From Rhodanobacter sp. B05 (lineage in GTDB: Bacteria; Pseudomonadota; Gammaproteobacteria; Xanthomonadales; Rhodanobacteraceae), in assembly GCF_002001085.1 (NCBI RefSeq), contig NZ_MUNU01000009.1:62001-126000 (forward strand): 64,000 nt of DNA, read 5' to 3'. The first letter of the stretch is position 1, and each line of letters begins with the position of its first letter. The notes below the pieces were generated by a model. It searched no databases and was not told the origin of the DNA. It saw only the letters and a program-made list of their open reading frames with translations. Shown in pieces: positions 1 through 9,961 of this stretch. The translations under genes and the position numbers were made by a program.

Positions 1-18
1 CGGCGCTATCTTTCGCGC

Positions 19-1794
19 TCAGTAACCGGCCGCCAATCCGGCCGGCCGGCGGCGATCGTTGGCGCCCTCGAGCATGCCGGTCTTCGGGTTCACCAGGATG
101 GCTTCGTCGGCGCCCCAGGACCTGATGGTCTTGAAGTGGTGGCCCATCGCCTCGAGCCGGCTTTGCACCTGGGGGGCCAGCAGGCCCGGCTCCACCAGCA
201 CCACATCCGGCAGCCATTGCTGGTGCAGGCGTGGCGCGTTCACCGCCTGCTGCATGTTCATGCCGAAGGTGGCCACGTTGAGGAAGCTCTCCAGCGTGGT
301 CGAGATGATGGTGGAGCCGCCGGGGCTGCCCGTCACCATGTACAACTTGCCGTCGCGCAGCACGATGGTCGGCGACATCGAACTGAGCGGGCGCTTGCCG
401 GGCTCGATCCGGTTGATCCTGCCCTGCACCAGGCCGAAGCTGTTCGGCACGCCCGGTTTGGAGGTGAAATCGTCCATCTCGTTGTTGAGGAAAAAGCCGG
501 TGTCGCCGGCGATCCGGCCCACACCGAACAGGTAGTTGATGGTGTAGGTCACGGCCACCGCGTTGCCGTGGGCGTCGACCACCGAGTAATGCGTGGTGTT
601 GTTGCCCTCGACCGGCCCCAGGCTGCCCTTGATCGCGGATGACGGGGTGGCCTTGTGTGGGTCGATGCCGGCGCGCAGTTTCGCGGCGTGCTCCGGCGAC
701 AGCAACTGGTCGATCGGGTTCTTCACGAAGGCGGGATCGCCCAGGTAGGTATTGCGATCGGCAAAGGCGCGACGCTCCGCCTCCACCAGGTAGTGCACGC
801 TGTTGACCGAACCGTAGCCCCACTGATCCAGCGGGTAGGGCTTGATGATCTGCAGGATCTCGCAGATCGTGGTGCCGCCGGAACTTGGCGGCGGCGCCGA
901 AACGATGGTGTAGCCGCGGTAGTCGCAACGAATCGGAGTGTCCCAATTCACTGAATAGTCGGCGAAGTCCTGCATCGACAGGATGCCGCCGCCTGCCTGG
1001 CTGGCCGCGACCACGGCGCGTGCGATGTCGCCGTGGTAGAACGCTGCGTCGCCGCGTTGCCCGATCTGTTCCAGCGTATGCGCCAGCTGGTCCTGGCGCA
1101 GGCGTTCACCCGCCACGTAAGGCTTGCCATGGTTGAGGAAGATCGCCGCGGCATGGGGGTGCCTGGCGAAATCCTTGGCCCGCTCGTTGAGGATGTTGAT
1201 GTCGCCCTGCTGCAACACGAAACCGTCGCGGGCCAGTTTGATCGCCGGTGCGATCACCTTCGAGAGCGGCATCGTGCCGTACTTCTGCAGCGCCGCATCG
1301 AGGCCCATCACGGTGCCGGGCACGCCCACGCCCAACCATGTTCCCGTGCTCTTGCCCTTGATCACGTTGCCGTCGGCATCCTGGTACATGGCAGCGCTGG
1401 CCTTCAGCGGGGCCTTCTCGCGGAAATCCAGGAACACGCTCTTGCCGCTGGCCAGGTGGACCAGCATGAAACCGCCGCCGCCGATGTTGCCGCAACACGG
1501 ATGCACCACCGCCAGCGCGTAGCCCACGGCCACCGCGGCGTCCACCGCGTTGCCGCCCTGCTTGAGGATGTCCACCCCGACCGCGGTGGCCAGGTGTTGC
1601 GCACTGACCACCATCGCGTGCCCGGCGCTGACCGGTCGAGCCTTGGCCAAGGCTGCCCGCGTCGTGGCCGGGGCGCTGGCATCCAGCGCCTGACTGGGGA
1701 TGCTCCTGCTGGCTGGACTGGCCTGGTCGGCCCGGCTGGCGAGCGCCGGGGCCATCAGGGCCATCGCGGTCAGTGCGAAAAGTACGATGCGCAT
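19..1794 (-). CDS. ggt: Gamma-glutamyltransferase (gamma-glutamyltranspeptidase precursor)
   Basis: Periplasmic enzyme that cleaves or transfers the gamma-glutamyl group of glutathione and related compounds. The 591-residue product has the family's usual length and starts with a signal peptide (about residues 1-20). The proenzyme cleaves itself before the catalytic threonine; this is the first Thr of NNTTHYS, about residue 400, followed by GNAVAVTYT. The PLSSMSPT loop, with the two Ser residues of the oxyanion pocket, is also present, as is GGNAVDAAVA near residue 80. Both subunits of the mature enzyme are therefore encoded intact. The gene lies 63 bp downstream of the TonB receptor on the same strand and may be co-transcribed with it, although no functional link is evident. 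Confidence 0.95.
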   Translation of the reverse strand: MRIVLFALTAMALMAPALASRADQASPASRSIPSQALDASAPATTRAALAKARPVSAGHAMVVSAQHLATAVGVDILKQGGNAVDAAVAVGYALAVVHPCCGNIGGGGFMLVHLASGKSVFLDFREKAPLKASAAMYQDADGNVIKGKSTGTWLGVGVPGTVMGLDAALQKYGTMPLSKVIAPAIKLARDGFVLQQGDINILNERAKDFARHPHAAAIFLNHGKPYVAGERLRQDQLAHTLEQIGQRGDAAFYHGDIARAVVAASQAGGGILSMQDFADYSVNWDTPIRCDYRGYTIVSAPPPSSGGTTICEILQIIKPYPLDQWGYGSVNSVHYLVEAERRAFADRNTYLGDPAFVKNPIDQLLSPEHAAKLRAGIDPHKATPSSAIKGSLGPVEGNNTTHYSVVDAHGNAVAVTYTINYLFGVGRIAGDTGFFLNNEMDDFTSKPGVPNSFGLVQGRINRIEPGKRPLSSMSPTIVLRDGKLYMVTGSPGGSTIISTTLESFLNVATFGMNMQQAVNAPRLHQQWLPDVVLVEPGLLAPQVQSRLEAMGHHFKTIRSWGADEAILVNPKTGMLEGANDRRRPAGLAAGY

Positions 1795-1857
1795 GCGGTG
1801 GTCCCGGTCAGGGCTTGCGGACGCCAGGCATGGCGAACATCGAGGGTGAGGCCTTGT

Positions 1858-4347
1858 TCACCAGCTGTAGCGCACCTTGCCGTACACGTAGGCACCGTTG
1901 TAGCCGAACGGCGAGAAGGTCGAGTACGGCAGGGTGCCATTGTTGGTGTTGTTGGGAATGTTCCGGTCCGGGTAGGTGTCGAGCGCGTCGTCGGCGCCCA
2001 GCGTGAACATCCAGTTGTCTAGGTGGTAGTTCAGCGCCAGATCGAGGATCCACTTGGGCGTGAAGGTCTGATCGACCACACCGGTGGCGGCGTTGTAGGT
2101 GGCCAGGCTGCTGACATAGCTGGTGTAGCTGCCGTAGCGGGTCAGCGTGCCGGTCACTCCCCAGTTGCCTACGTTGTACTGCTCGCTGAGGATGAGCTTG
2201 CTGCGCGGGCTCGAATTGGCCAGGTAGCCCTTGATGTCCTGCCGATTGAGGCGCACGAAATTGACACCGAGGCTGTTCAAGACCGCCGGGTTGGGTTTGA
2301 CGCTGGTCACCGAGTTCTGGTTGTAGTTGGCGCTCAGGGTGGTGGCGAGCGTTCCCGCATTGCCAAGGTCGGCTAGGTAGGTAGCCACGAGATCGACGCC
2401 GCGCGTGCGCGTGCTGGCAGCGTTGGTGAAGTAGTCGATGCTGCGGAAGTTGAGGTTGGTGATGCCGTTCGCCGCCAGATAGCTCACCACGTTCGGCGCG
2501 GTGGTCGAGATGGCGCCCGACAGCGCGACGCGGTTCTGGATCTTGATCTGATAGACGTCCAGGCTGAGGGTCAGCGCACTGGTGGGATTCCAGACCGTGC
2601 CCAGGGTGTAGTTCCTCGATTTCTCCGGCTTCAGCGGTTCGGAGCCCAGCAATTGCGCGATCGGGCTACCCACCGGCACCAGGCCCGAGTTGTAGATGCC
2701 CGCGGGTAGGCCCGCCGAATTGCCGTTGGCGAAAAACAGCGAGGACGTCTGCGAAAAATATTCCTGGCCCAGCGCGGGAGCCCGGAAACCCGTCGAAGCG
2801 CTGCCGCGGATGGCGAAAGTGTCGGTGAAGTCGAAGCGGCCGGACAGTGAACCCGAGGTGGTGTTGCCGAAGTCGCTGTAGTGCTCGTGACGAACGGCCG
2901 CCGCCACGGCAAACTTGTCGGTGAGGTTGGTTTCCAGGTCGAGATATTCGGCCACATCGTGGCGCGAGGCATCGACGGCATTGTCGGGTTGCCAGCCGGC
3001 GAAACCCTGTGCGCCGCCTGAAACGCCCGACGTACCGACGTACCAGGATGGCAGCGAGCCGGCGTCAATGACATAGGTCTGGCGCAGGTATTGCGCGCCG
3101 AATGCCACGGTGACCGGATTGGGCAACCAGCCGGTGGAAACTTCCTTGGCGATGTCGAGATCCACGCTCTCCTGCTTGGCGCTGAGGACGCCGTCGTTAA
3201 ACACGCTCGGCGTACTGCCGAAGTCGTTCAAGTAGGCGTAGTTGAGGCTGTGTACCGTTTCGTAGGAGACCCGGTTGCGGCCGAAGTTGCCGCTGAGATC
3301 CCAACGCCAGCCGTCAACCGTGCCGCGCAGGCCCGTGACGAGGGACTGGTCGGTGGAGTCGGCGTGTTCCAGCGGCAGGAAGCCGTCGGGATAGACCTGC
3401 CCGATCAGGGGATTGTTCGGCTTGGGTGAATTGATGCCATAGCGGAAGAACGCCGGCGACGTGCTCTGGCGGCGACCGTAGTGGCCGAATGCGTAGAACT
3501 GCACATCCGGCGTCAGGTCGTACTGCGCGTTCAGCATCAGGTTGTTGTCGCGCACATCCGGGTCGCCCTGGCGAAAGTTCACCCCCAGTTGCGGGAAGCC
3601 CGGGCGGTTGTCGGGTCCGGCGCGATTGGTGTGGTCCTCGTTGCCGGTCTGCAGGGCGATGCGCAACCAGCCCTTGTCGCCGCTCAACGGAATGCCGAAG
3701 TTGGCCGAGCCCTGCCACTGTCGGCCATCGCCCGCGGAATACTGGCCGCCGGACACTTCGACGTCGCCTCCCTTGGCGCCCTTCTTCAGGATGATATTGA
3801 TGACACCGGCGATCGCGTCGGAGCCGTACTGCGCCGAGGCGCCGTCGCGCAGCACTTCGATATGGTCGATCGCCGACAGCGGTATCGTGTTGAGATCCAC
3901 CGGCTGCGAACCGCGGCCGATCACGCCGTTGTTGAGCAGGATCGCGCCTTGATGCCAGCGCTTGCCGTCGACCAGCACCAGCACTTGATCAGGCGACAGC
4001 CCGCGCAGCTGCGCCGGTCGCTGCGTGTCCGCGGTGTCGGCGGCCGCAGGGCGCGGGAAATTCAGCGAGGGGATGATGCGTGCGAGCGCCGTCGGCAGGT
4101 CGGTGGTGCCGGTCTGCTGCAACACCTTGGCCGAAACCACGTCGATGGGAGTGAGCGAACTGCTTTCGGTACGACTGTTCGAGCGCGTGCCGGTAACGAT
4201 CACCGCACTGAGGTTCTGGGCCTTGCCGGGGGATGGCGCCGTTGCCGGCGAGGTACTGTCCTGCGCACTGGCGACGGTGCTGCCCAGCGCGAAAAGCACG
4301 GCGACTGCAAGGGAGGCCGGGAGGATGGTCTGAAGGCGCTTTCTCAT
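1858..4347 (-). CDS. TonB-dependent outer membrane receptor
   Basis: Outer-membrane ligand-gated beta-barrel of 829 residues, energised by TonB. A signal peptide (MRKRLQTILP..., ending near AQD at residues 28-30) precedes a plug domain. The plug contains VIVTGTRS, the LRGLSPDQVLVLVDGKRW segment and the typical VEVLRDG-like stretch IEVLRDGASAQYGSDAIAG. The remainder is barrel, ending in the aromatic residue of VRYSW as outer membrane proteins do. The reading frame is open 93 codons further upstream, but I chose this ATG because it begins the signal peptide and has an AGGGA Shine-Dalgarno sequence eight bases before it. No STN signalling domain is visible. The substrate cannot be read from the sequence. 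Confidence 0.93.
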   Translation of the reverse strand: MRKRLQTILPASLAVAVLFALGSTVASAQDSTSPATAPSPGKAQNLSAVIVTGTRSNSRTESSSLTPIDVVSAKVLQQTGTTDLPTALARIIPSLNFPRPAAADTADTQRPAQLRGLSPDQVLVLVDGKRWHQGAILLNNGVIGRGSQPVDLNTIPLSAIDHIEVLRDGASAQYGSDAIAGVINIILKKGAKGGDVEVSGGQYSAGDGRQWQGSANFGIPLSGDKGWLRIALQTGNEDHTNRAGPDNRPGFPQLGVNFRQGDPDVRDNNLMLNAQYDLTPDVQFYAFGHYGRRQSTSPAFFRYGINSPKPNNPLIGQVYPDGFLPLEHADSTDQSLVTGLRGTVDGWRWDLSGNFGRNRVSYETVHSLNYAYLNDFGSTPSVFNDGVLSAKQESVDLDIAKEVSTGWLPNPVTVAFGAQYLRQTYVIDAGSLPSWYVGTSGVSGGAQGFAGWQPDNAVDASRHDVAEYLDLETNLTDKFAVAAAVRHEHYSDFGNTTSGSLSGRFDFTDTFAIRGSASTGFRAPALGQEYFSQTSSLFFANGNSAGLPAGIYNSGLVPVGSPIAQLLGSEPLKPEKSRNYTLGTVWNPTSALTLSLDVYQIKIQNRVALSGAISTTAPNVVSYLAANGITNLNFRSIDYFTNAASTRTRGVDLVATYLADLGNAGTLATTLSANYNQNSVTSVKPNPAVLNSLGVNFVRLNRQDIKGYLANSSPRSKLILSEQYNVGNWGVTGTLTRYGSYTSYVSSLATYNAATGVVDQTFTPKWILDLALNYHLDNWMFTLGADDALDTYPDRNIPNNTNNGTLPYSTFSPFGYNGAYVYGKVRYSW

Positions 4348-5112
4348 GGATATTTCCCTGAAGGATGGTTTGTTGCTCTGCAGCAAGTCGAGATTAATGC
4401 CATGTCGCGTAAGCGTCAATAGCCGTATAGACGTCCAAAAGTGTACGTTGTCCATCTCCGTCAACCGCAGTGAATCCCGAACTGTCCATGCGTTCGCCTG
4501 CTGGTACGGTGCCTCACAAATCAGGTTGGGGCCGGTTGGATGGCTGCCCGAGTTCGTGGAGGGAGGACACTCGGGCCGTTGATCAGGACGAAGGGCGTCG
4601 AGTCGACGGTCTGCGTCTGGATGCAAGGACGGTCGCGACGATAATGGACGGTGTCAGCCCCGATTTTGTCTGCATGGTGCGGCCCCTTGGGCAGTAACCA
4701 GGAAGTGTTCGCAGATCGAGGGTCCGTGATCGCGGTTGGCACACGAGATCGATGATGAAAATCGGGTGCCGTGATCCTTGCGTGTTTGAAGGTAGGCCCG
4801 CGCGGAACGCTCTGTCAAAGATGAAGAGTTTGTGACGACGCGCGGTCCGCGCCTCCGGTCGATGCGGCAAGGACGGTCAGCGGGAGTGCTGACGAGTGTT
4901 GTAGCGCGTTGAGGCGCAACAGGAAGCGCGGGAAGAAACTCGCGCGCATCGAATGGATTGCGGGGCGGATGCGTGCCCTGGATTCGCGCCGGCGCGGCCG
5001 GTCTGAACTTCGCCGGCTGCGCCTGCCAGTTGCCGAGCAGCGGATCGGTGGCGGCCGAGACGGCGCATGCCTGCTTCCATCACGCATGCGCCGACGGCGA
5101 GCGTCGATCGGG
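4348..5112. other. Gene-free interval, no recognised feature
   Basis: About 765 bp between the TonB receptor start and the stop of the CsgG-like gene. Short open frames exist on both strands, but none has a convincing start, Shine-Dalgarno sequence or recognisable protein. I see no tRNA, strong terminator or long repeat. It should hold the promoter of the TonB receptor, but I cannot assign it. Confidence 0.5.
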
Positions 5113-5844
5113 TCAGTTGAGGTCGAGTGCGTCCTTGTCGCCCTGACGACGCTTCTGTTCCTTCTGGTCGAATTTGGCTTCACAGCCGTCGCGTTTGACC
5201 ATCGCGCAGTCGAGATAGTCGGTGGCCTCGATCAGGGCGGCGCGCACGGCCTTGCTGGCAGGGGTTTTCTCCGAATGGCCGAAATCGCCGCCGACGCCAT
5301 GGCCGAGATAGCCGCCGAGATTCATGGCCTTGTCGGTGCTGCGCCCTTCGACGGTGCGTGAGAACACCACCTCGGAGGTTTCCGCATCGATCACCCGCAA
5401 GTCGATGGCCACGTAGGCCTTGGCCTGGCCACCGCCGACATGAAAGCCGGCAAAATTGAGGCCGCCACCGGTCTTGGCGGCGTCTTCGGTATACGAGGCG
5501 ACACTGCCGGTCACCAGATACTGCGCGCCGGTGATGTTGCCGGTATGGGGGCTGCTGCCGGGGCGCATCCGATACGAGCTGGCGAGATCCTGCTCCGCCA
5601 GCACCGAATTGATTTTCTGTCGCTCGATGACCTTGAAATCCCCGGTGGCGCTCAGTTCATTGCTGAGCACGTCGGCGAGCTGCGTACCGACTCCGCCATG
5701 CCACCAGGAGGCGGAATCGCTGTTGTTGGTGAAGTCGATCACCGCGACGGTCAAGGTAGGTGCCTCGCGGGCCATGACGGCACCGCTCGCCGTGATGGCC
5801 CAGGCAATTGCGGTGCCGAGCGCGATAGTTTTGGTGTATTTCAT
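5113..5844 (-). CDS. CsgG/HfaB-family secreted protein
   Basis: A 243-residue exported protein with an N-terminal signal peptide (MKYTKTIALG... to about residue 25). The core resembles the CsgG family: LTVAVIDFTNNSD near the start, then LADVLSNELSATGDFKVIERQKI, GAQYLVTGSVASYTE and an AYVAIDLRVIDAETSEVV segment. CsgG-family proteins form outer-membrane secretion pores or related lipoprotein assemblies. This protein lacks a lipobox cysteine, so it may be a soluble periplasmic relative. The start is set by GGAGGGG six bases upstream of the ATG; an in-frame ATG 27 codons earlier has no such signal. The C-terminus is rich in Lys, Asp and Gln. No curli genes are nearby, so the function is unknown. 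Confidence 0.82.
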   Translation of the reverse strand: MKYTKTIALGTAIAWAITASGAVMAREAPTLTVAVIDFTNNSDSASWWHGGVGTQLADVLSNELSATGDFKVIERQKINSVLAEQDLASSYRMRPGSSPHTGNITGAQYLVTGSVASYTEDAAKTGGGLNFAGFHVGGGQAKAYVAIDLRVIDAETSEVVFSRTVEGRSTDKAMNLGGYLGHGVGGDFGHSEKTPASKAVRAALIEATDYLDCAMVKRDGCEAKFDQKEQKRRQGDKDALDLN

Positions 5845-6324
5845 GATGCTCCCCTCCAGTCGATGGTCGTGGCACTGCCCCCAGTGTTTTGGCGAGACGA
5901 TGGCCCTGCCGGTCATCACCGCCACGGCGGGTCTTTCCTCATGGTGCGGCCCGTCGAGGGCACATCATGCGCCGCAGGCATTCGCTCTGCCACTCACATC
6001 GTGGCGTTCTTGCATGAGGTGCCGTACTGGTGGGTGCCGGGGTTGCCATCAAGCAGGGTGAATGCCAGCAAGACGATGCCTTCGACGTTTACGCCCAACC
6101 TGTTACCGTCGGTACCGGACCCCGCCTCCAGGTTCCCCGCCTTTGGCAACCCGTGCTCGTGTCCGCATAAGTATTCACGACTCCCCCGATGCCCTTGGCG
6201 GCGGGTCCATCCCTGGACCGGCGGCCATCGGAACGCTGCAGGCCGCGCTGCATTGAAATCGGCCTCGGCACACAGATAATGCATTCGTGCCGGCTGCGGG
6301 TCGGCCCGAAACCACGGAATATCC
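5845..6324. other. Gene-free interval between divergent genes
   Basis: About 480 bp separating the minus-strand CsgG-like gene from the plus-strand fmdB gene. Divergent promoters should lie here. I see no convincing ORF, RNA gene or strong hairpin. The open frames crossing it have no Shine-Dalgarno sequence and no family resemblance. Confidence 0.5.
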
Positions 6325-6651
6325 ATGCCCATCTACGAATTTGAATGCAACGCCTGCGGCCATCGCTTCGATCGGTTGCAGAAGTTGTCCGACAGCGATC
6401 CCACGGTCTGTCCGGCGTGCGCGGCGGCGCAATTGCGGCGGCGGGTGAGCGCGCCCTCGTTCCGGCTGGCCGGCAGCGGCTGGTATGAGACCGATTTCAA
6501 GAAGGATGGCGACAAGAAACGCAATCTGGCCGAGGCCAGCGGTGGCGACGCATCCAAGCCGGCCGCGGACACACCGGCAGCGGCGACTCCGGCGGCAGCG
6601 CCGGCGCCTGCCACCGGAACAGGCACCGACAAGGCTGCCGCGACCAACTGA
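6325..6651 (+). CDS. FmdB-family zinc-ribbon protein
   Basis: A 108-residue protein with the FmdB zinc ribbon at its N-terminus: MPIYEFEC, with metal ligands in CNAC (residues 9-12) and CPAC (about residues 32-35), followed by the usual PSFRLAGSGWYETDFK motif. The C-terminal third is a low-complexity Ala/Pro tail, typical of this family in the order. The role is described only as putative regulatory. It sits upstream of aspS with one small secreted-protein gene between them. The aspS proximity is common in Xanthomonadales and supports the assignment. Confidence 0.88.
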   Translation: MPIYEFECNACGHRFDRLQKLSDSDPTVCPACAAAQLRRRVSAPSFRLAGSGWYETDFKKDGDKKRNLAEASGGDASKPAADTPAAATPAAAPAPATGTGTDKAAATN

Positions 6652-6743
6652 GGAACCCGGTCGGCTATCCTGACCCTGTCGGGAGCGATCGCTGTCGTGA
6701 CCGGCGAATCTGCGTAGTGTTCCCTATATGAAGAGGTGCACCG

Positions 6744-7292
6744 ATGTCCATATCGAACTTGGGCGTGGCGGGGGTTGTGGCGGGTCTCGTCGCCGTGTGC
6801 TCGTTGATGGCCGCTCCGCCCGCGCATGCACAGCGCGGGCAGGGCGTCCGCTGCGAAAGCAACAACGGCAAGTTCAATCGCTGCCAGATGCCGTGGCGGG
6901 ATGCCGAACTGGTCAAGCAGGAATCCAAGGGGGCGTGCGTCCGCGGCCAGAGCTGGGGCGTGGACCGGCAGGGGCTGTGGGTGGATCGCGGCTGTCGCGG
7001 CGTCTTCGGCGAGGCCCGGCATGGGCGGCCGGATGATGGGCGTCCGGGATACGGCCCCGGCGGCTGGCAGCCGGGGCCGGGCTGGGACCGGTCGATCCGC
7101 CTGCAGTGCGACAGCAACAAGAACAAGTATCAGATGTGCATGGTCGATGTAGGTCGCCGCGGCCGCGTGCAACTGGTCAAGCGCATGTCCGATGCGCGCT
7201 GCACCGAGGGTTCCAGCTGGGGATGGAATCGCGCCGGGGTGTGGGTCGATCACGGCTGCCGTGGTCAGTTCCTGGTGGATCGACGCTGGTAA
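6744..7292 (+). CDS. DUF3011 secreted protein with two repeat domains
   Basis: A 182-residue exported protein with a signal peptide ending near AHAQ (about residue 29). Two copies of the DUF3011 module follow, each with paired cysteines and a WVDxGCRG ending. Copy 1 runs from VRCESNNGKFNRC to LWVDRGCRG. Copy 2 runs from LQCDSNKNKYQMC to VWVDHGCRG. A Gly/Pro/Arg-rich linker joins them. The regularly spaced cysteines suggest disulfides in the periplasm or outside the cell. No function is known for this family. The gene is between fmdB and aspS, with a 140-bp gap before aspS that probably carries the aspS promoter. Confidence 0.82.
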   Translation: MSISNLGVAGVVAGLVAVCSLMAAPPAHAQRGQGVRCESNNGKFNRCQMPWRDAELVKQESKGACVRGQSWGVDRQGLWVDRGCRGVFGEARHGRPDDGRPGYGPGGWQPGPGWDRSIRLQCDSNKNKYQMCMVDVGRRGRVQLVKRMSDARCTEGSSWGWNRAGVWVDHGCRGQFLVDRRW

Positions 7293-7432
7293 CCAGGGAC
7301 CCGCGGCTCGTGCCCGGCGCAGGGCCTTGATCGCCCGGCCGGGCATCGTCGTCTCGGCGTTGCCGCAGCAATGTTAATATTCCGGGTCTTTTCACTCGTT
7401 CACGCCGCCCCGCGGCCCGGAGTTTCCAGCGC

Positions 7433-9205
7433 ATGCGCACGCATTACTGCGGCCTCATCGATGAGTCGCTGATCGGCCAGACTGTCACCCTGTGCGGCTG
7501 GGTCAACAAGATTCGTCTGCAGGCCCACGTCGCCTTCGTCGACCTGCGCGATCACGAGGGCCTGGCCCAGGTGGTGATCGAGCGGGAGAACGCGTCGACC
7601 TTCGCCGTCGCCAACGAGATCGGCAACGAATACTGCCTGCGCGTCACCGGCACCCTGCGCAAGCGCATCGCGGTCAACGACAAGCTCAGGACCGGCACGG
7701 TCGAACTCGTTGCCGACACCGTGGAGATTCTCAACGCCGCGAAGGACCTGCCGTTCGCGCTGCACGAGAACCCGAACGAGGACATGCGGATGACCTACCG
7801 CTACCTCGACCTGCGCCGCCCCGAGATGCAGGCGATGATGCGCAAGCGCATCAAGCTGGTGCAGACCCTGCGCCGATACCTCGATGAGCGCGGTTTCCAG
7901 GACGTGGAAACGCCGATCCTGACCAAGGCCACGCCCGAGGGCGCACGCGACTACCTGGTGCCCAGCCGCGTGCATCCGGGCCAGTTCTACGCGCTGCCGC
8001 AGTCGCCGCAGTTGTTCAAGCAGATCCTGATGGTGGCCGGCTTCGACCGCTACTACCAGATCGCACGCTGCTTCCGCGATGAGGACCTGCGCGCCGACCG
8101 CCAGCCCGAGTTCACCCAGCTCGACCTGGAGTTCGCCTTCGTCGAGGAAAAGGATGTGCAGGATTTCGTGGAGGAACTGATCCGCCACGTATTCCGTGAC
8201 GTGCAGGGCGTCGAACTCGATGCTGCGTTCCCGCGCATGACCTGGATGGATGCGATGCGCCGCTTCGGTTCGGACAAGCCCGACCTGCGCATCGCGCTGG
8301 AACTGGTCGATGTGGCCGACGTGCTGAAGCACGTCGAGTTCAAGGTATTCGCCGAGCCGGCCAATGATCCGGCGGGCCGCGTCGCCGCGCTGCGCGTGCC
8401 CGGCGGCAGCACGTTGTCGCGCAAGGATATCGACGGTCTCACCGAATACGCCTCGCGCTACGGTGCGAAAGGCCTGGCCTGGCTCAAGGTCGAGGACCTG
8501 ACCAAAGGGCGCGAGGGCATCAATTCGCCGGTGGCGAAATTCCTCGACGACGCGGCGCTGGATGGCGTGCTCAAGGCCACTGCGGCGCAGACCGGCGACA
8601 TCGTGTTCTTCGGTGCCGGTGCGTGGAAGACCGTCACCGACTTCATGGGCGCGGTGCGGTTGAAGGTCGGCAAGGATCGCGGCCTGGTCGAGGATGGCTG
8701 GAAGCCGCTGTGGGTCACCGATTTCCCGATGTTCGAATACGACGCCGAAGAGCAGCGCCATGTGGCCCTGCATCACCCGTTCACGGCGCCGAAGATCGAC
8801 GACATTGCCGACCTGCGTGCGCACGCGGCCACGGCGGTGAGCCGCGGCTACGACATGGTGCTGAATGGCAATGAGATCGGTGGCGGCTCGATCCGCATCC
8901 ATCGGCCGGACATGCAGAGTGCGGTGTTCGAACTGCTCGGCATCGGCGCCGAGGAGGCCGAGGCGAAGTTCGGCTTCCTGCTGAAGGCGCTGAAGTTCGG
9001 CGCGCCACCGCATGGCGGCATCGCCTTCGGCATCGACCGCATTGCCGCGCTGATGGCCGGCACGGAATCCATTCGCGATGTGATCGCCTTCCCCAAGACC
9101 ACCAGTGCGCAGGACCTGATGACCGATGCGCCCTCGTCGGTGAGCGACACGCAGTTGAAAGAGCTGCATGTGCGTGTGGCGGCGGGCAAGGAGACAGTCG
9201 GCTGA
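7433..9205 (+). CDS. aspS: Aspartate--tRNA ligase
   Basis: Class II aminoacyl-tRNA synthetase, 590 residues, the full bacterial-type length. The order is: N-terminal anticodon-binding OB fold, catalytic core and the inserted GAD domain. Motif 2 is visible in [19 protein letters not shown], and motif 3 in [19 protein letters not shown] near the C-terminus. It charges tRNA-Asp in the cytoplasm. The anticodon-binding loop (residues 25-32) reads NKIRLQAH where E. coli has NRRRDLGS. Residue 30, a position linked to discrimination of tRNA-Asp from tRNA-Asn, is Gln. The gene starts with ATG directly after a short leader, downstream of the DUF3011 gene. Confidence 0.97.
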   Translation: MRTHYCGLIDESLIGQTVTLCGWVNKIRLQAHVAFVDLRDHEGLAQVVIERENASTFAVANEIGNEYCLRVTGTLRKRIAVNDKLRTGTVELVADTVEILNAAKDLPFALHENPNEDMRMTYRYLDLRRPEMQAMMRKRIKLVQTLRRYLDERGFQDVETPILTKATPEGARDYLVPSRVHPGQFYALPQSPQLFKQILMVAGFDRYYQIARCFRDEDLRADRQPEFTQLDLEFAFVEEKDVQDFVEELIRHVFRDVQGVELDAAFPRMTWMDAMRRFGSDKPDLRIALELVDVADVLKHVEFKVFAEPANDPAGRVAALRVPGGSTLSRKDIDGLTEYASRYGAKGLAWLKVEDLTKGREGINSPVAKFLDDAALDGVLKATAAQTGDIVFFGAGAWKTVTDFMGAVRLKVGKDRGLVEDGWKPLWVTDFPMFEYDAEEQRHVALHHPFTAPKIDDIADLRAHAATAVSRGYDMVLNGNEIGGGSIRIHRPDMQSAVFELLGIGAEEAEAKFGFLLKALKFGAPPHGGIAFGIDRIAALMAGTESIRDVIAFPKTTSAQDLMTDAPSSVSDTQLKELHVRVAAGKETVG

Positions 9206-9245
9206 TCCGCCGACGATTCCCCGTGCGGTCTTTCGGCGACATGCC

Positions 9246-9875
9246 ATGAGCGAGCACGTGATCCTGTTGCACGGCCTGTGGATGCGCGGCTTCGCGCTGT
9301 CCATGCTGCATCGTCGGTTGATCGAGGCGGGCTTTCGCGTGCACCGCTTCGACTACCTCAGTGTGGCGGCCACCCAGCAGCGCATCCTGGATCGACTGCA
9401 GACCCGCATGATCGACCTGGCGGGAGAGGCCGATGCCGTGCATCTGGTCGGCCACAGCCTCGGCGGCCTGCTGGCCTTGCGCGCCTGTCTCAAGGGGGGG
9501 CTGCCGTCGGGACGCATCGTTTGCCTGGGCTCGCCGCTGAAGGGCAGCGCCGCGGCGCGCGGGTTCGCCGCGTGGGGAAAGGGTGGCGAAGTCCTGCTGG
9601 GGCACAATCGCGAGTTGCTGGAACAGGGTTTCGAGCACTGGGACGGGCCGCGCGAGGTCGGCATGATCGCCGGCCGCACGCCGCTTGGCCTGGGTGCCAT
9701 GCTCGGCCATTTTGCCGGCGAGCACGATGGCACCGTGGCGGTGGAGGAAACCCGCCTGCCCGGGTTGGCCGATCATCGCGTGATCGAGACCAACCACACT
9801 GGCCTGCTGTTTTCGACCGAGGTGGCGCAGCAGACCGCCTGTTTTCTGCACCACGGGCATTTCGACGGGGCCTGA
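9246..9875 (+). CDS. Alpha/beta-fold hydrolase (lipase-like)
   Basis: A 209-residue cytoplasmic alpha/beta hydrolase. The oxyanion region is ILLHGLWM (residues 6-13). The nucleophile elbow is GHSLGG with Ser71. The probable acid is Asp in GEHDGTV and the probable catalytic His is in TNHTGLL, so the triad is complete. There is no signal peptide. The frame is open upstream, but MSEHVILLHG is the natural family start, about 40 bp after the aspS stop, so it is probably in the aspS transcription unit. The substrate is unknown; the family includes PGAP1-like and triacylglycerol-lipase-like proteins. Confidence 0.85.
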   Translation: MSEHVILLHGLWMRGFALSMLHRRLIEAGFRVHRFDYLSVAATQQRILDRLQTRMIDLAGEADAVHLVGHSLGGLLALRACLKGGLPSGRIVCLGSPLKGSAAARGFAAWGKGGEVLLGHNRELLEQGFEHWDGPREVGMIAGRTPLGLGAMLGHFAGEHDGTVAVEETRLPGLADHRVIETNHTGLLFSTEVAQQTACFLHHGHFDGA

Positions 9876-9961
9876 TCGAGCATGTTGTCGCAGTCCGGCA
9901 CGTGGTTCGAATTCAGGTAAAATCGTCGGTTCATTCATTTGAATTCAGGCGCAGGCATTGT

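Noticed and set aside
7400..9304. Minus-strand frame of about 630 codons opposite aspS
   Set aside because: Shadow of aspS, which is unambiguous.
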